In this document: positions 45,688-55,074 of the stretch, one piece after another
Numbering within the stretch: the stretch's first letter is position 1
Layout: each line of letters begins with the position of its first letter
Source of the DNA: CAWIVH01 sp963839475
Lineage (GTDB): Bacteria; Acidobacteriota; UBA6911
Length of the DNA stretch: 64,000 bases
NCBI GenBank assembly: GCA_963839475.1
Contig: CAWIVH010000015.1
Location: 124,001 to 188,000 of the forward strand
Direction of reading: 5' to 3'
Program-made: the position numbers and the translations under genes
Notes under the pieces: generated by a model
What the model was told of the DNA's origin: nothing
What the model saw: only the letters and a program-made list of their open reading frames with translations
Database searches by the model: none

Positions 45688-46698
45688 ATGAGATCACCGG
45701 TCGTCGAACTGGACAACCTGAAGGTGAAACTGGGACGGCGGGAAATTCTTCGCGGGATTTCCTGCCGTCTCGGCGTTTCGGGCGTCGGAAGAGCCGTGGG
45801 GCTTCTAGGGCCAAATGGCGCCGGCAAATCGACCCTGATTCTGACCCTCTTGGGATTTCACGGGCCAAGCCAGGGACGCGCGGCGGTTTTGGGATACGAC
45901 TGTCACCGGCAGATGCGCCAGGTCCGGTCGCGGGTAGGCTATATGCCCGAGACCGATTCTTTCATCGGCAACCTGACGGCCGTCACATTCTTGCGCCTGA
46001 TGGCTGAATTGTCAGGGCTGCCCGCCGAGGCCGCGCTCGAAAAGGCCCATGAGGTCCTCTTCCATGTCGGACTGGGCGAAGCCCGCTATCGCGAATTGAG
46101 AACCTACTCGCTGGGAATGAAACAGATGGCCAAACTGGCTCAGGCGATCGTTCATGGACCCGAGCTGGTCATTCTGGATGAACCCACCAATGGCCTCGAC
46201 CCGTCCGCCCGGCAGCGCATGCTGAAACTGGTCCGCGAGATGAAAGAGGAGCAAGGCATGAACGTACTCCTTTGCTCGCACCTGCTGCGGGATGTGGAAC
46301 AGGTATGTGACGAGGTTGTTATCATGAAGGACGGGTTGATCGTGCACGAATGCAATATTGAGGAGGAACGCCGGTCGAACAAGTCTTTCGTCGAACTTGA
46401 AGTCGCAGGCGATGACACGGGCTTGCGCGATGCGCTCGCCGGAACCGGCGCGGCCGGCGTTCCCGAGGGAGACGGCCGGTGGCGCATCGTGCTGCCGCCT
46501 GACGTCGAAATCCAGGTGTTGTGGGACCTTGTGGCCCGGCAAAAGCTGCTCGTGAGAAAACTAACGCATCGACGGGACACCCTGGAAGAGATCTTCCTGA
46601 AAGCAATGGGACACATTTCTCATACCCCGGGTGAAGGTGTGGGGCAAACCAACGCCTCCGATAATCTCGTGCAACCGGAGATTGGAGCGCATACTTGA
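45688..46698 (+). CDS. ABC transporter ATP-binding protein
   Basis: The 336-aa ABC-2-type ATPase has Walker A GPNGAGKST, signature YSLGMKQMAKLAQ (LGMKQ in place of LSGGQ) and Walker B LVILDEPTNGLDP. A C-terminal extension of about 110 aa is of the kind found in multi-subunit exporters. It starts directly after the FecR-domain gene stop (ATG at 45688), so the sigma/FecR genes and the transporter appear to be one operon. It is expected to energise the permease at 46793. Confidence 0.88.
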   Translation: MRSPVVELDNLKVKLGRREILRGISCRLGVSGVGRAVGLLGPNGAGKSTLILTLLGFHGPSQGRAAVLGYDCHRQMRQVRSRVGYMPETDSFIGNLTAVTFLRLMAELSGLPAEAALEKAHEVLFHVGLGEARYRELRTYSLGMKQMAKLAQAIVHGPELVILDEPTNGLDPSARQRMLKLVREMKEEQGMNVLLCSHLLRDVEQVCDEVVIMKDGLIVHECNIEEERRSNKSFVELEVAGDDTGLRDALAGTGAAGVPEGDGRWRIVLPPDVEIQVLWDLVARQKLLVRKLTHRRDTLEEIFLKAMGHISHTPGEGVGQTNASDNLVQPEIGAHT

Positions 46699-46792
46699 AG
46701 GCGGATGAAAGCCCGCGGCGGGGCTGGCGCTATGGTCGAACCTAATCGAATCAGCCCCTGCCGGCATCAGGTTTAGGGCGCGCGGAGATAAC

Positions 46793-47653
46793 ATGGCGAT
46801 CTACAGGCGGGGCTATCAGAAGTATCAGGGGCCTATAACCAGCCATTGGACGAGGTTCATGGTCTTGCCCCGGTTCGCCTGGCAGCGAATTTTCCAGCAA
46901 CGGCTGGTGATTCTCCTGACCGTCATCGCGATGATCTGGCCCTTGCTTTGCGCAGGATTCATATACCTTACAAATCACGTGGATCTGCTGAAGGGGCTGG
47001 ATGCCGAATTTCGGAGTTTCATTTCCGTCAACGGCAAGTTCTTCCTGATCTTCATGGATGTGCAGGCCGTCTTCGCGATTTTTTTGGCTGCTTTAACCGG
47101 CCCCGGACTTATTGCCCCGGACCTGGCCAATAACGCCCTTCCCCTTTATTTCAGCCGCCCCCTGACTCGGATCGATTATGGTTTGGCCCGCCTGGCCGTT
47201 CTCTTCGGGATGCTTTCGATCATAACCTGGCTGCCGGGCCTCCTGCTTTTCGGGATGCAATGCGGGATGGCCGGCGGCGCCTGGTCCCATGAAAACTGGG
47301 CACTCGGCTATGGCGTTGTTTTAGGGCTCACGATCTGGGTCCTGCTGGTCAGTATCGTGGCCCTGGCCTGCTCTGCCTACGTAAAATGGAGGATTGTGGC
47401 AGGCGCCCTTGTTCTGGGTTTCTTTTTCATACTGGCCGGCGTATCGGCCATGATCAACGGCGTCTTCCGCGTGAAGTGGGGCCACGCATTGAATCCGGCT
47501 TGGGCGGTAAATCGCATCTGGTGTGCCATGCTCAGCGTCGATCCTCCCGAAGGGCCCGGAATCGAAGCCTCTGCGCTCGTCCTGGCGGCAATTATCCTGG
47601 TCCTGATAGGGGTGCTTGGGCGCAAATTGCGTCCCGTGGAGGTTGTATCTTGA
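46793..47653 (+). CDS. ABC-2 type permease
   Basis: The 286-aa integral membrane protein has about six helices, including LVILLTVIAMIWPLLCAGFI, FLIFMDVQAVFAIFLAALTG and VLGLTIWVLLVSIVALACSA. The first 30 residues are cytoplasmic and start MAIYRRGYQKYQG, a form common in ABC-2 permeases annotated as membrane components for copper or gliding-type exporters. A 94-base gap separates it from the ATPase. Its stop overlaps the next ATPase start (TTGA), indicating coupling. Confidence 0.8.
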   Translation: MAIYRRGYQKYQGPITSHWTRFMVLPRFAWQRIFQQRLVILLTVIAMIWPLLCAGFIYLTNHVDLLKGLDAEFRSFISVNGKFFLIFMDVQAVFAIFLAALTGPGLIAPDLANNALPLYFSRPLTRIDYGLARLAVLFGMLSIITWLPGLLLFGMQCGMAGGAWSHENWALGYGVVLGLTIWVLLVSIVALACSAYVKWRIVAGALVLGFFFILAGVSAMINGVFRVKWGHALNPAWAVNRIWCAMLSVDPPEGPGIEASALVLAAIILVLIGVLGRKLRPVEVVS

Positions 47654-48582
47654 GTGCAGATGCCGTGACCTTCCAGGATGTTTCCAAGTTTTATGGAGAG
47701 GTGCTGGGGGTCAACCGCGTCACCCTGAACATCCCGCCAGGAATCACCAGCCTCGTGGGACCCAATGGTTCCGGCAAGACAACCTTGATGAACCTGATGA
47801 CCGGCCTCATTCATCCCGATCGGGGTTCGATAAGCATGCGCGGTATATCACCCCGCGATCCCGAGCACTTGATGCGCATCACTGGCTACGCGACTCAGTA
47901 TGACGCCGCCCCGCGTTGGGCCACGGGATTTAGTTTTATATCAACAGGCCTCCTGCTTTTCGGATTCAACCGCGCGGAAGCGGAAGAACGAGCGTGGAAA
48001 GCGCTCGAACGCGTAAGTCTCACGGAGGCCGCGCATCGCAAAGTGGCGGCGTATTCGAAGGGGATGCGGCAGCGGGTGAGACTTGCCCAGGCGATTGCTC
48101 ACGAGCCTGAATTGCTGGTGTTGGATGAACCGCTCAACGGGCTGGATCCATTGGTGAGGGCCGAAACCATCTCGCTTTTCCGAACCTGGGCAGCCCTGGG
48201 CCGGCATGTGATTTTGTCCAGCCATGTTCTCCAGGAGGTGGATGTCATCAGCGACCAGGTCATCCTGATTGCCAACGGAATGGTCGTTGCCGAGGGTGAG
48301 ATCCGGAATGTGCGCGAAGAAATTCACGAACACCCGAGCCAATTCATCATTCGCTGCCGCAACGCCTCCCGGGTTGCCTCCAAGCTCTTCAATGAGGATC
48401 ACGTCACCGAAATCAGGCTGACCGGAGATGGATTGGGTTTGCTGGTCATGACGCGCGACCGCGAGCAATTCTCGCGGGCGCTTAGCGATATCGCGCTCAA
48501 TGGAAACATGATTGACGGGGTAATCCCCGCAGATGAAAACGTCGATGCTCTGTACGAATATCTGATTGGAGAGGGCCGATGA
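47650..48582 (+). CDS. ABC transporter ATP-binding protein
   Basis: The 310-aa ATPase has Walker A GPNGSGKTT, signature YSKGMRQRVRLAQ and Walker B LLVLDEPLNGLDP. The frame is open upstream but that part has no homology. TTG 47650 overlaps the permease stop and is the only plausible start near the conserved SADAVTFQDVSKFYG. The C-terminal 90 aa is a substrate-adaptor-like domain. It probably drives the permease encoded next, with which it overlaps by four bases (ATGA). Confidence 0.86.
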   Translation: MSADAVTFQDVSKFYGEVLGVNRVTLNIPPGITSLVGPNGSGKTTLMNLMTGLIHPDRGSISMRGISPRDPEHLMRITGYATQYDAAPRWATGFSFISTGLLLFGFNRAEAEERAWKALERVSLTEAAHRKVAAYSKGMRQRVRLAQAIAHEPELLVLDEPLNGLDPLVRAETISLFRTWAALGRHVILSSHVLQEVDVISDQVILIANGMVVAEGEIRNVREEIHEHPSQFIIRCRNASRVASKLFNEDHVTEIRLTGDGLGLLVMTRDREQFSRALSDIALNGNMIDGVIPADENVDALYEYLIGEGR

Positions 48583-50132
48583 CATCGGATCCGCTGGCGC
48601 CCCGGAGCAAGAGCCCCGCTCTGGCTCAACAGATCTGGACCATTGCCAGAATCGAGATGCGCCGCGCCTTCTTTTCGAAGCGTGCGTTCTGGGTGTACGG
48701 TCTGGCGCTGTTACCCTCGATAATATTCTTTGGCCATGGCATCGAAGAGAAGATGCGGCGCCAACGGCTTTTGCGAGGGCAGGTAAGCCCCGCCCTGATG
48801 GACAGCGCAAGAACCGGCGAGAGTGTTGAGGAAGTGCTCCATAGACTGGGCACGCCCTCAAGGGACAACAGGTGGGAAAGCCGTAAGCGGATCCGCACCG
48901 AAGGGGAAAACACCGGGATCACAACCCACACGATCGATCCGGTCGATGCCCGTTTTGTCCGTCTGAACATCATTAGGCCAACCTATAATAGTGACCGGGC
49001 TGCGAGAATCTACGAATTCGAAGTATATGGACCGGAATCTCCCGCCAATCTCGCGCTCAAGCGCCCTGCCACCGGGAGCGAACCCTGCACCCCTGAAGAA
49101 GGTCCTGAAAAGGCATTCAATGGCAGCGTCTCCGGGGGGCCGGGCGACAAATGGTGCACCGATGAATGGGACCGCTTCCTCCAGGTGGATTTGGGAGCAG
49201 CCACAAAAGTGAAGCGCTTCGTCATCAGCCACGCCAGCGCCGGTGGAGAAGACGAGGAATTGGACACTCGAGAATTCAATATCCAGGTCAGCAAAGACGG
49301 CAAGCTGTTTTCAACTGTCGTAAATGTTACCGCTGCGAGATTTGTCGACGAGAGAACCTCGCACCGACTGCTCGAGTATTTCGACGGGCGCCGCCTGGCT
49401 CTGCTGCGGTTTGAGAACGGCACCCTTACTTCCAAAACAATGAGCCCCTTGCTCAATTTCGAGGAGGACCGCCAGGTTTTTGCCGGAATCTTTCAGTTTT
49501 TTTACCTGAGGTTGGCGATATTTTTCGGGTGCCTTGGGATCTTTATGAATCTGTTCCGTGGAGAGATGCTCGACAAAACGCTGCATTACTGGCTGCTGGC
49601 GCCAGCGCGCCGTGAAGTGCTTCTGGCTGGAAAATATGGGGCCGGCTTGATTGCCTCGGTAGTGATATTTGCCGGGGGAGCGATGCTCTGCTTCCTGATC
49701 ATGATGTGGCCTCACGACCCGCTTGAAGTCCAGACCTACTGGCAGGGGCCCGGACTCGCACACGTATTCTGGTATTCCAGCGCCGCCGTGCTGGGCTGCA
49801 TCGGCTATGGGAGCGTATTTCTGGCTGCCGGCCTTTTGCTGCGCAATCCGATTATCCCCGCGGCAATTTTGCTCGGCTGGGAAAGCATCATTAATTTTCT
49901 CCCCGAGATGCTTCAGAAAGTCAGCATACTTTACTACCTGCAATCGCTGTGCCCCGTTCCGCCGCCCATGGATAAAGACGCTCCTGCCGTCATTCAGCTC
50001 TTGTTGTCGCCAGCGGCGCCTGCCTCCCATTGGGGGGCGGTCCTGGGCTTGTTGCTGGTAACGGCGCTGGTATTATGGATCGCACGCATCGCAATCCGCC
50101 GTATACAGATCTCTTATGGGGCTGAATCCTGA
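48579..50132 (+). CDS. ABC-2 permease with inserted discoidin (F5/8 type C)-like domains
   Basis: The 517-aa product begins with a short cytosolic part and one helix (about 37-55, FWVYGLALLPSIIFFGHGI). A 240-aa extracytoplasmic insert follows. The insert holds a half-domain ending RFVRLNIIRPTYNSD and EFEVYG, which is the last strands of a discoidin fold. Then comes a more complete F5/8 type C-like domain: NLALKRPATGS, EKAFNG, DKWCTDEWDRFLQVDLG, REFNIQVSKDGKLF. About five further helices (from about 310) form the permease. Discoidin domains bind sugars or lipids. Placing one inside an ABC-2 permease is not something I know from described exporters. ATGA coupling joins it to the ATPase. Confidence 0.8.
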   Translation: MTSDPLAPRSKSPALAQQIWTIARIEMRRAFFSKRAFWVYGLALLPSIIFFGHGIEEKMRRQRLLRGQVSPALMDSARTGESVEEVLHRLGTPSRDNRWESRKRIRTEGENTGITTHTIDPVDARFVRLNIIRPTYNSDRAARIYEFEVYGPESPANLALKRPATGSEPCTPEEGPEKAFNGSVSGGPGDKWCTDEWDRFLQVDLGAATKVKRFVISHASAGGEDEELDTREFNIQVSKDGKLFSTVVNVTAARFVDERTSHRLLEYFDGRRLALLRFENGTLTSKTMSPLLNFEEDRQVFAGIFQFFYLRLAIFFGCLGIFMNLFRGEMLDKTLHYWLLAPARREVLLAGKYGAGLIASVVIFAGGAMLCFLIMMWPHDPLEVQTYWQGPGLAHVFWYSSAAVLGCIGYGSVFLAAGLLLRNPIIPAAILLGWESIINFLPEMLQKVSILYYLQSLCPVPPPMDKDAPAVIQLLLSPAAPASHWGAVLGLLLVTALVLWIARIAIRRIQISYGAES

Positions 50133-50355
50133 TTCCGGTTCTGTGTCCGCCGATGCACTGCGGACGACCGGGCTTGACTTGCCCCCCTATCAGGCTTTCA
50201 ATCAGAGGGTGGGCCGCACGGGTTGCGCTCCGAAAAGGCAACTCCTTATTCTTTTGCGGCGAATCAGCCAAGGGATCCATGAAAAGACCGAGGGGTCGAA
50301 AAAAGAGGTCACCCACCCGAGCATTTCTTATTCCTTCATATTCTGGAGGACTCCC

Positions 50356-51834
50356 ATGCGTTGCGCCATCCTCATCAGTGTCCTGCCATTCCTCATCGGT
50401 CTCTCTCTTTTTGCCCAAGGCGATCCGTTCCCCTCGGCTGCCGACCTCGTGAACGTCAAAGCCGGCGACCTTATCGTCAAGCAAGGAACCTATCAGGGCC
50501 ACAAGGCAGACTGGTGCGTACTTGTTGTGCCTGAGAATCACGCTGAACCAGGCGCAAAACTAATCCATTTGCCTTTGCTGAGAATATACGCGAAGAACAA
50601 GACCGCCATGCCGGCGGTGTTTTACCTTTTTGGCGGCCCGGGCGCATCGAATATTCATACCTGGTGGCCGGAAAGCTTTTTCGCGGATCACGATTTTGTA
50701 CAGGTGGGCTACCGTGGGGTAGACGGCTCGGTGAAACTGGATGTTCCCGAAGTCGGGAAAGTGTTTCAGAACGGCAGCCCCTTCGATACAGAGACGCTGC
50801 GTAAAGCCGGAGACGCACTTATCGCCGGTTTTGCGCGATTCCGGAAGGAGGGCATCGAGATCGATCGTTATACCATGGTGGACGTAGTCGATGACCTTGA
50901 AGCGGCCCGGACAGCGCTCGGATACGCCAAGATCAATCTCCTGAGCCACAGTTACGGCACGCAGCTCGCCTCCCTCTATTGCCTTCGGTTTCCGGACGGC
51001 ATAGAGCGCAATCTCATGGTCGGAGCCAGTGCGCCGGGATTTGCCACCCTCTGGGAACCCGGGGAGGTGGATCAAGGTATCAGGAGGTATGCCGATCTTT
51101 GGAAGCAGGACCCGAAATGTGCCGCCCGGACAACCGACCTGGAGGGGACCATCCGCGCTGTGCTCGCAGAACTCCCTCGCGAGTGGAGGGGAGCGCGTAT
51201 AGACCCTGACAAAGTGAAGCTGGCTACCTTCAGATTGCTCTACGATACCGGGACGGCAGCGCAGGTACTGGACGCGTTTGTGACCGCGAAAGAGGGCGAT
51301 TGGGGTGGCCTCGCACTACTTTCCCTTTCCTGGGAAAAATCCGCTATGAGCGGTCTTTCACCGGGAGATTCTTTCTGCAAGCTCACAAGCGCCCGAATCT
51401 ACCAGCCCGGACGCGATTACCTGCGCGAGATGATTCCGCCAGGCTCGATCATCGGATCACCTTTGACCCGCCTCAGCATGGGCATGATCCAGCTCTCTCC
51501 GAAACTTCTCGATTCGATCCGGCAGATTCCGGCAGAGTATAGGAAGGGGTGGAAATATGAGGTTCCCACACTTGTGGTCAACGGCGCGCTCGACTTCTCC
51601 AGTCCGGTGGCGGTTGCCCGGATGGAACTGATGCCCTATCTGAAAAACGGAAAGATTGTGGTTCTGCCCAACATGGGCCACAACGATCCTTTCACGCAAC
51701 AGACCGCCTTCGTGCACCTCATGGAAACCTTCTATCGTACCGGCGAGGCGGACACTTCTAAATATTCCCAGGCTCCAGTAAATTTCATACCGGCGCAGCG
51801 GCTCTCGGACGTGGCGAAAAAGATACTGCAGTAA
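50356..51834 (+). CDS. Secreted alpha/beta hydrolase (proline iminopeptidase/TAP-like)
   Basis: The 492-aa product has a signal peptide (AILISVLPFLIGLSLFA). The fold blocks are VFYLFGGPGASNIHTWWP (oxyanion region), VQVGYRGVDGS, the nucleophile elbow LLSHSYGTQLASLY (Ser near 196), and a C-terminal part with TLVVNGALDFSSPVAVARM (Asp) and LPNMGHNDPF (His). This matches the TAP-like/proline-iminopeptidase group acting on peptides or esters in the periplasm. GGAGGA stands before ATG 50356, while the frame is open to 50116. It is read after the ABC operon with a 220-base gap. Confidence 0.84.
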   Translation: MRCAILISVLPFLIGLSLFAQGDPFPSAADLVNVKAGDLIVKQGTYQGHKADWCVLVVPENHAEPGAKLIHLPLLRIYAKNKTAMPAVFYLFGGPGASNIHTWWPESFFADHDFVQVGYRGVDGSVKLDVPEVGKVFQNGSPFDTETLRKAGDALIAGFARFRKEGIEIDRYTMVDVVDDLEAARTALGYAKINLLSHSYGTQLASLYCLRFPDGIERNLMVGASAPGFATLWEPGEVDQGIRRYADLWKQDPKCAARTTDLEGTIRAVLAELPREWRGARIDPDKVKLATFRLLYDTGTAAQVLDAFVTAKEGDWGGLALLSLSWEKSAMSGLSPGDSFCKLTSARIYQPGRDYLREMIPPGSIIGSPLTRLSMGMIQLSPKLLDSIRQIPAEYRKGWKYEVPTLVVNGALDFSSPVAVARMELMPYLKNGKIVVLPNMGHNDPFTQQTAFVHLMETFYRTGEADTSKYSQAPVNFIPAQRLSDVAKKILQ

Positions 51835-51841
51835 AGGAGGA

Positions 51842-51955
51842 GGACAGTCACCAGTGTCGTCTGCTCCAATATCTGGAGATTTGAGGAGCGATCAAATATA
51901 AGGCACTTTCCTGATACGCTCCCAATTCCTACTTCGGGGGCACTGGTGACTGTCC
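51842..51955. repeat. Inverted GGACAGTCACCAGTG repeat between convergent genes
   Basis: GGACAGTCACCAGTG at 51842-51856 and its exact reverse complement CACTGGTGACTGTCC at 51941-51955 bound a 114-base unit. The core is also at 23377-23397. The right arm lies inside the last codons of the GH43-like gene, so its C-terminus is built from repeat sequence. This is probably a REP/MITE-like element and may act as a bidirectional terminator. Confidence 0.65.
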
Positions 51956-52987
51956 TTCCGGCGGATGCAGGGGCAACGGCAGCCAGGCGAGGCCGATGTC
52001 ACGCTTCATATGGCTTTTGCTGTCGCCGCCAGGCGCGTCATAGAACACCGCCAGACGGTTGCCGGCCCTGACCACCGACGGGAGGCCGATGCACTTGCGG
52101 CTCCAGGCGCAATTCCGGCCGTCGAGCACGACAGCTTTGTCTTTTGCATTCCATTTGTTCAGGTCTTTGGTCCAATACACCCACACGGCGTCGGTGTATT
52201 CAAATCCTTCCAGGCCGATGTGGTTCGTAAACAGAAACCATGTCTTGTCGGCCGGCTCGAAATAAAGCGAGGTGTTTTCGATTTGCTCCGTAGGCGCCAC
52301 GATCGGTTGCGGATCGATTTGCCATCCGCCATTGAGGTCTTTCGTGCGGGCTATGCTAATGGTCCGGTGTGTGCCGCGGCTGTCGTTGGCGGCGGCGCTG
52401 AAGAACATCAGATATTCACCTCCCTGACGAACGATCTGACCCGGGCTCGCAGTCACGTCGTAGTAGGTGCGAGGCTCGCATCTGAAAGGCACAACGTCGC
52501 GCTGCTTGACCCATGGGCCGGCGGGTGACCGGCTCTGTGCCTTCATCGTGAGGTACGGAAAAGACGGGATGAAATCCGGCGCCCGCGATGCGTGCGGAGT
52601 GCCAAGGTAGAACATATGCCAGGTCTTGCCGTCGAAATATGTCACGCCGTAGGAGGCTGACGCGGAATCATTTTCCCCCGGATTGCCGAAATCCAGCACC
52701 GGTCCCTTCTTCGTCCAATGCGCCAGGTCGGTGCTGGTGGCCAGACACGCCAGCCAGCCCTTCGGCCCGGCGCCGTCGTAATGCATGTAATAGATGCCTC
52801 CGGCCTCGTATACCCATATGTCGCGGGCACCGTGAATGTCGCATTGTTCTGGACCGTCACCGTGCTTGAGCACGACGCCATGATCCCGGGCTTCCAACCT
52901 CAGAATAGCTTCGGGGCGACCGTCAGGATAGCCGGCCTGAAGCAGGGTCCGGGCGGCCATCGTGAAAACAATTATCCATGAATTCAT
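51929..52987 (-). CDS. Five-bladed beta-propeller glycosidase-like protein (GH43/GH130 superfamily)
   Basis: The 352-aa product has a weak signal (SWIIVFTMAARTLLQ). Propeller blocks are DIHGARDIWVYEAGGIYYMH, LACLATSTDLAHWTKKGPVL, YGVTYFDGKTWHMFYLGTP and DAVWVYWTKDLNKWNAKDKA. These are the blade repeats of the GH43/32/62/130 clan. Acidic catalytic candidates lie at the start of blades (RDIWVY, YFEPADKT), but I cannot assign nucleophile and acid. The start ATG 52987 lacks a well-spaced ribosome binding site, and the frame extends upstream. The C-terminal PEGQSPVPPK is encoded by the inverted repeat and is unlikely to be functional sequence. Confidence 0.75.
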   Translation of the reverse strand: MNSWIIVFTMAARTLLQAGYPDGRPEAILRLEARDHGVVLKHGDGPEQCDIHGARDIWVYEAGGIYYMHYDGAGPKGWLACLATSTDLAHWTKKGPVLDFGNPGENDSASASYGVTYFDGKTWHMFYLGTPHASRAPDFIPSFPYLTMKAQSRSPAGPWVKQRDVVPFRCEPRTYYDVTASPGQIVRQGGEYLMFFSAAANDSRGTHRTISIARTKDLNGGWQIDPQPIVAPTEQIENTSLYFEPADKTWFLFTNHIGLEGFEYTDAVWVYWTKDLNKWNAKDKAVVLDGRNCAWSRKCIGLPSVVRAGNRLAVFYDAPGGDSKSHMKRDIGLAWLPLPLHPPEGQSPVPPK

Positions 52988-53247
52988 GAATTCTTTTCCC
53001 TGACCTCCTGATGAATTGCCGGTGATATGCGGGAGCAATCAGCATGAGTGCCCGGGCCCGCCGCCTGCACCAGCTTATATCTATATTGTCGTCAGAATTA
53101 AGAAGAAATGTCCCTTCACCTCCAGTGCAGGTTGCCAAAATCAGTCCATGGTCGTCTCGCTCGAAGGATGCCGCCCGAGTGAACAATGGTTCCAAGGGGC
53201 ATCCAAGGCTGTATAATCTGAAGCGATAGCTGCGCGCAGTCCGACGA

Positions 53248-54675
53248 ATGGAGGATTGGCCCTTGTCAGCAAATGAAGCACTACCCGATGTGACCATAGA
53301 ACAGTTACCGGAGCGTCTGCGTGAGGCTTCCGCCCGCGCTGGCTGGACAACGCTTATGCCCGTTCAGGCGCGGGCCATCCCGTATCTGCTCGCCCGGAGG
53401 GATATGATCATCCAGGCCCGCACCGGCAGCGGGAAAACCGGCGCGTTTCTCCTGCCCATGCTGGAGCGGCTGGATCCGAGACGCCGCCACTGCCAGGCAC
53501 TCATCCTGGTTCCTACCCGTGAACTTGCCAGGCAGGTGGGGCAGGAAGCGGAGAGGCTGTGTAGTGGCGCAGGCTTCCGGACCATCGTCGTCTATGGTGG
53601 TGTCGGATATGACGCGCAAATCGAAGCGCTCAAGCAGGGCGCGCAAATCGTGGTCGGCACGCCCGGCCGCGTGCTCGATCACCTGCTCAAACGCACGTTC
53701 TCCCTCGATCAGATCGAGATGCTGATCTTCGACGAAGCCGACCGCATGCTGTCCATGGGTTTTTACCCCGATATGAAATCGATCCAGGGCTATCTGCCCG
53801 GCCGGGGCCTTCATACTTGCATGTTTTCGGCCACCTTTCCTGCCTACGTAATGCGTACCGCGCGCGAATTCATTCTCGAGCCTGAATTCCTCACCTTCAG
53901 CCTCGATCATGTGCATGTGACGGACACGGAGCACATCTTCTATATTGTGCCGGGGATGGACAAGGACCGCGGCCTCGTCCGCCTGATTGAGATCGAGAAT
54001 CCGGCTTCGGCCATCATATTCTGCAACACCAAGTCCAAGGTGCATTATGTATCGGTCGTGCTGCAGCGCTTCGGCTACGACGCAGATGAGTTGAGCGCTG
54101 ACCTTTCGCAAAAGGATCGCGAGCGGGTCCTGGAACGCGTTCGACAGGGGAAGCTGCGGTTCCTGGTGGCCACCGACGTGGCCGCTCGCGGCCTCGATAT
54201 CCCGGATCTATCCCACGTGATCCAATACGAGCCGCCTGAGGACCCTGAGGGTTATATCCACCGTGCGGGGCGAACAGGCCGAGCGGGCGCGGCCGGGATC
54301 GCCATCTCGTTGGTGACCGACCTTGAGAAGATGGACCTCGACCGCATCGCCAAACGCTTCAGCATTAGCCTGCTGGAGCGGCCGCTGCCAACCAATGCCG
54401 ACGTGGAGACGGTGGTGGCCGAGCGCGTCACCGCCTTGCTTGAAGCACGATTGCGCGAGCGTGACAAACTGCACATCGAACGCAGCCGGCGCTTCGTGCC
54501 GCTGGGCCGCAGCCTTGCCGATAACGAGGACGAGTCAGCCATCATTGCGATGCTGCTGGATGATTACTACCAGCAGACACTCCACACCCCCTTGCCGCAG
54601 CCGGCCGGCACCACCGTCTCAGTCAACCAGGGTGGCGCAGGTACGGGCAGGCGCAGACGACGCCCGCGCCCATGA
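53248..54675 (+). CDS. DEAD-box RNA helicase
   Basis: The 475-aa product has the motif series of the DEAD family: Q-motif MPVQARAIP, motif I ARTGSGKT, Ia VPTRELAR, GG, Ib TPGRVLDH, II DEAD, III SAT, IV IIFCNTKSK, V VATDVAARGLD and VI HRAGRTGR. A basic C-terminal tail ends RRRRRPRP. The tail is short compared with DeaD/CsdA, so it resembles RhlE/SrmB-type helicases that act in ribosome assembly or RNA decay. The first ATG (53248) has no ribosome binding site. TTG 53263 has GGAGGA at 7 bases and may be the real start. The stop overlaps the next start (ATGA). Confidence 0.92.
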   Translation: MEDWPLSANEALPDVTIEQLPERLREASARAGWTTLMPVQARAIPYLLARRDMIIQARTGSGKTGAFLLPMLERLDPRRRHCQALILVPTRELARQVGQEAERLCSGAGFRTIVVYGGVGYDAQIEALKQGAQIVVGTPGRVLDHLLKRTFSLDQIEMLIFDEADRMLSMGFYPDMKSIQGYLPGRGLHTCMFSATFPAYVMRTAREFILEPEFLTFSLDHVHVTDTEHIFYIVPGMDKDRGLVRLIEIENPASAIIFCNTKSKVHYVSVVLQRFGYDADELSADLSQKDRERVLERVRQGKLRFLVATDVAARGLDIPDLSHVIQYEPPEDPEGYIHRAGRTGRAGAAGIAISLVTDLEKMDLDRIAKRFSISLLERPLPTNADVETVVAERVTALLEARLRERDKLHIERSRRFVPLGRSLADNEDESAIIAMLLDDYYQQTLHTPLPQPAGTTVSVNQGGAGTGRRRRRPRP

Positions 54676-55031
54676 AAAAGCCAATACAGGCTGTGCCTGT
54701 CGAGCGGTTGTTTTCCTTCGTGTTGCGCTCCCGCATCCTGATGGTGGGCCGCGATACGCTGGCACGCAGCAAGAGCAGGCTGCATTTTGTTTTGATCACC
54801 CGCGACCTGTCCGAAACCAGTCGCGCGGAAATCCTCTCGGATTTTGCGCACTACCCTGTGGTTCAGCATTACTCAGCGGAGGAACTGGAGAAGTTTTTCG
54901 GAATCCAGGGCGCCAAGGTGATTGGATTTAAGAAGTCAGGACTCGCCCAGTCGCTCTATGCAGGGTTGAAGGAGCACCGGATCAACAAGCCTTTGCAGCC
55001 GATCAGAGCTGTGTCCGAGCCTGGCGTTTAA
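54672..55031 (+). CDS. L7Ae/YlxQ-like RNA-binding protein (tentative)
   Basis: The 119-aa product resembles the L7Ae/L30e fold: RILMVGRDTLARSKSRLHFV, a central strand, YPVVQHYSAEELEKFFGIQG and the C-terminal KVIGFKKSGLAQSLY. In L7Ae proteins these segments bind kink-turn RNA. It overlaps the helicase gene by four bases (ATGA), suggesting a linked RNA-related role such as ribosome assembly or sRNA handling. The similarity is from fold pattern, not high identity, so the family call is moderate. Confidence 0.6.
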   Translation: MKKPIQAVPVERLFSFVLRSRILMVGRDTLARSKSRLHFVLITRDLSETSRAEILSDFAHYPVVQHYSAEELEKFFGIQGAKVIGFKKSGLAQSLYAGLKEHRINKPLQPIRAVSEPGV

Positions 55032-55074
55032 ACATGTTGCCCCGTGAAGCTCGAGCGACACATAATCAACCGCC

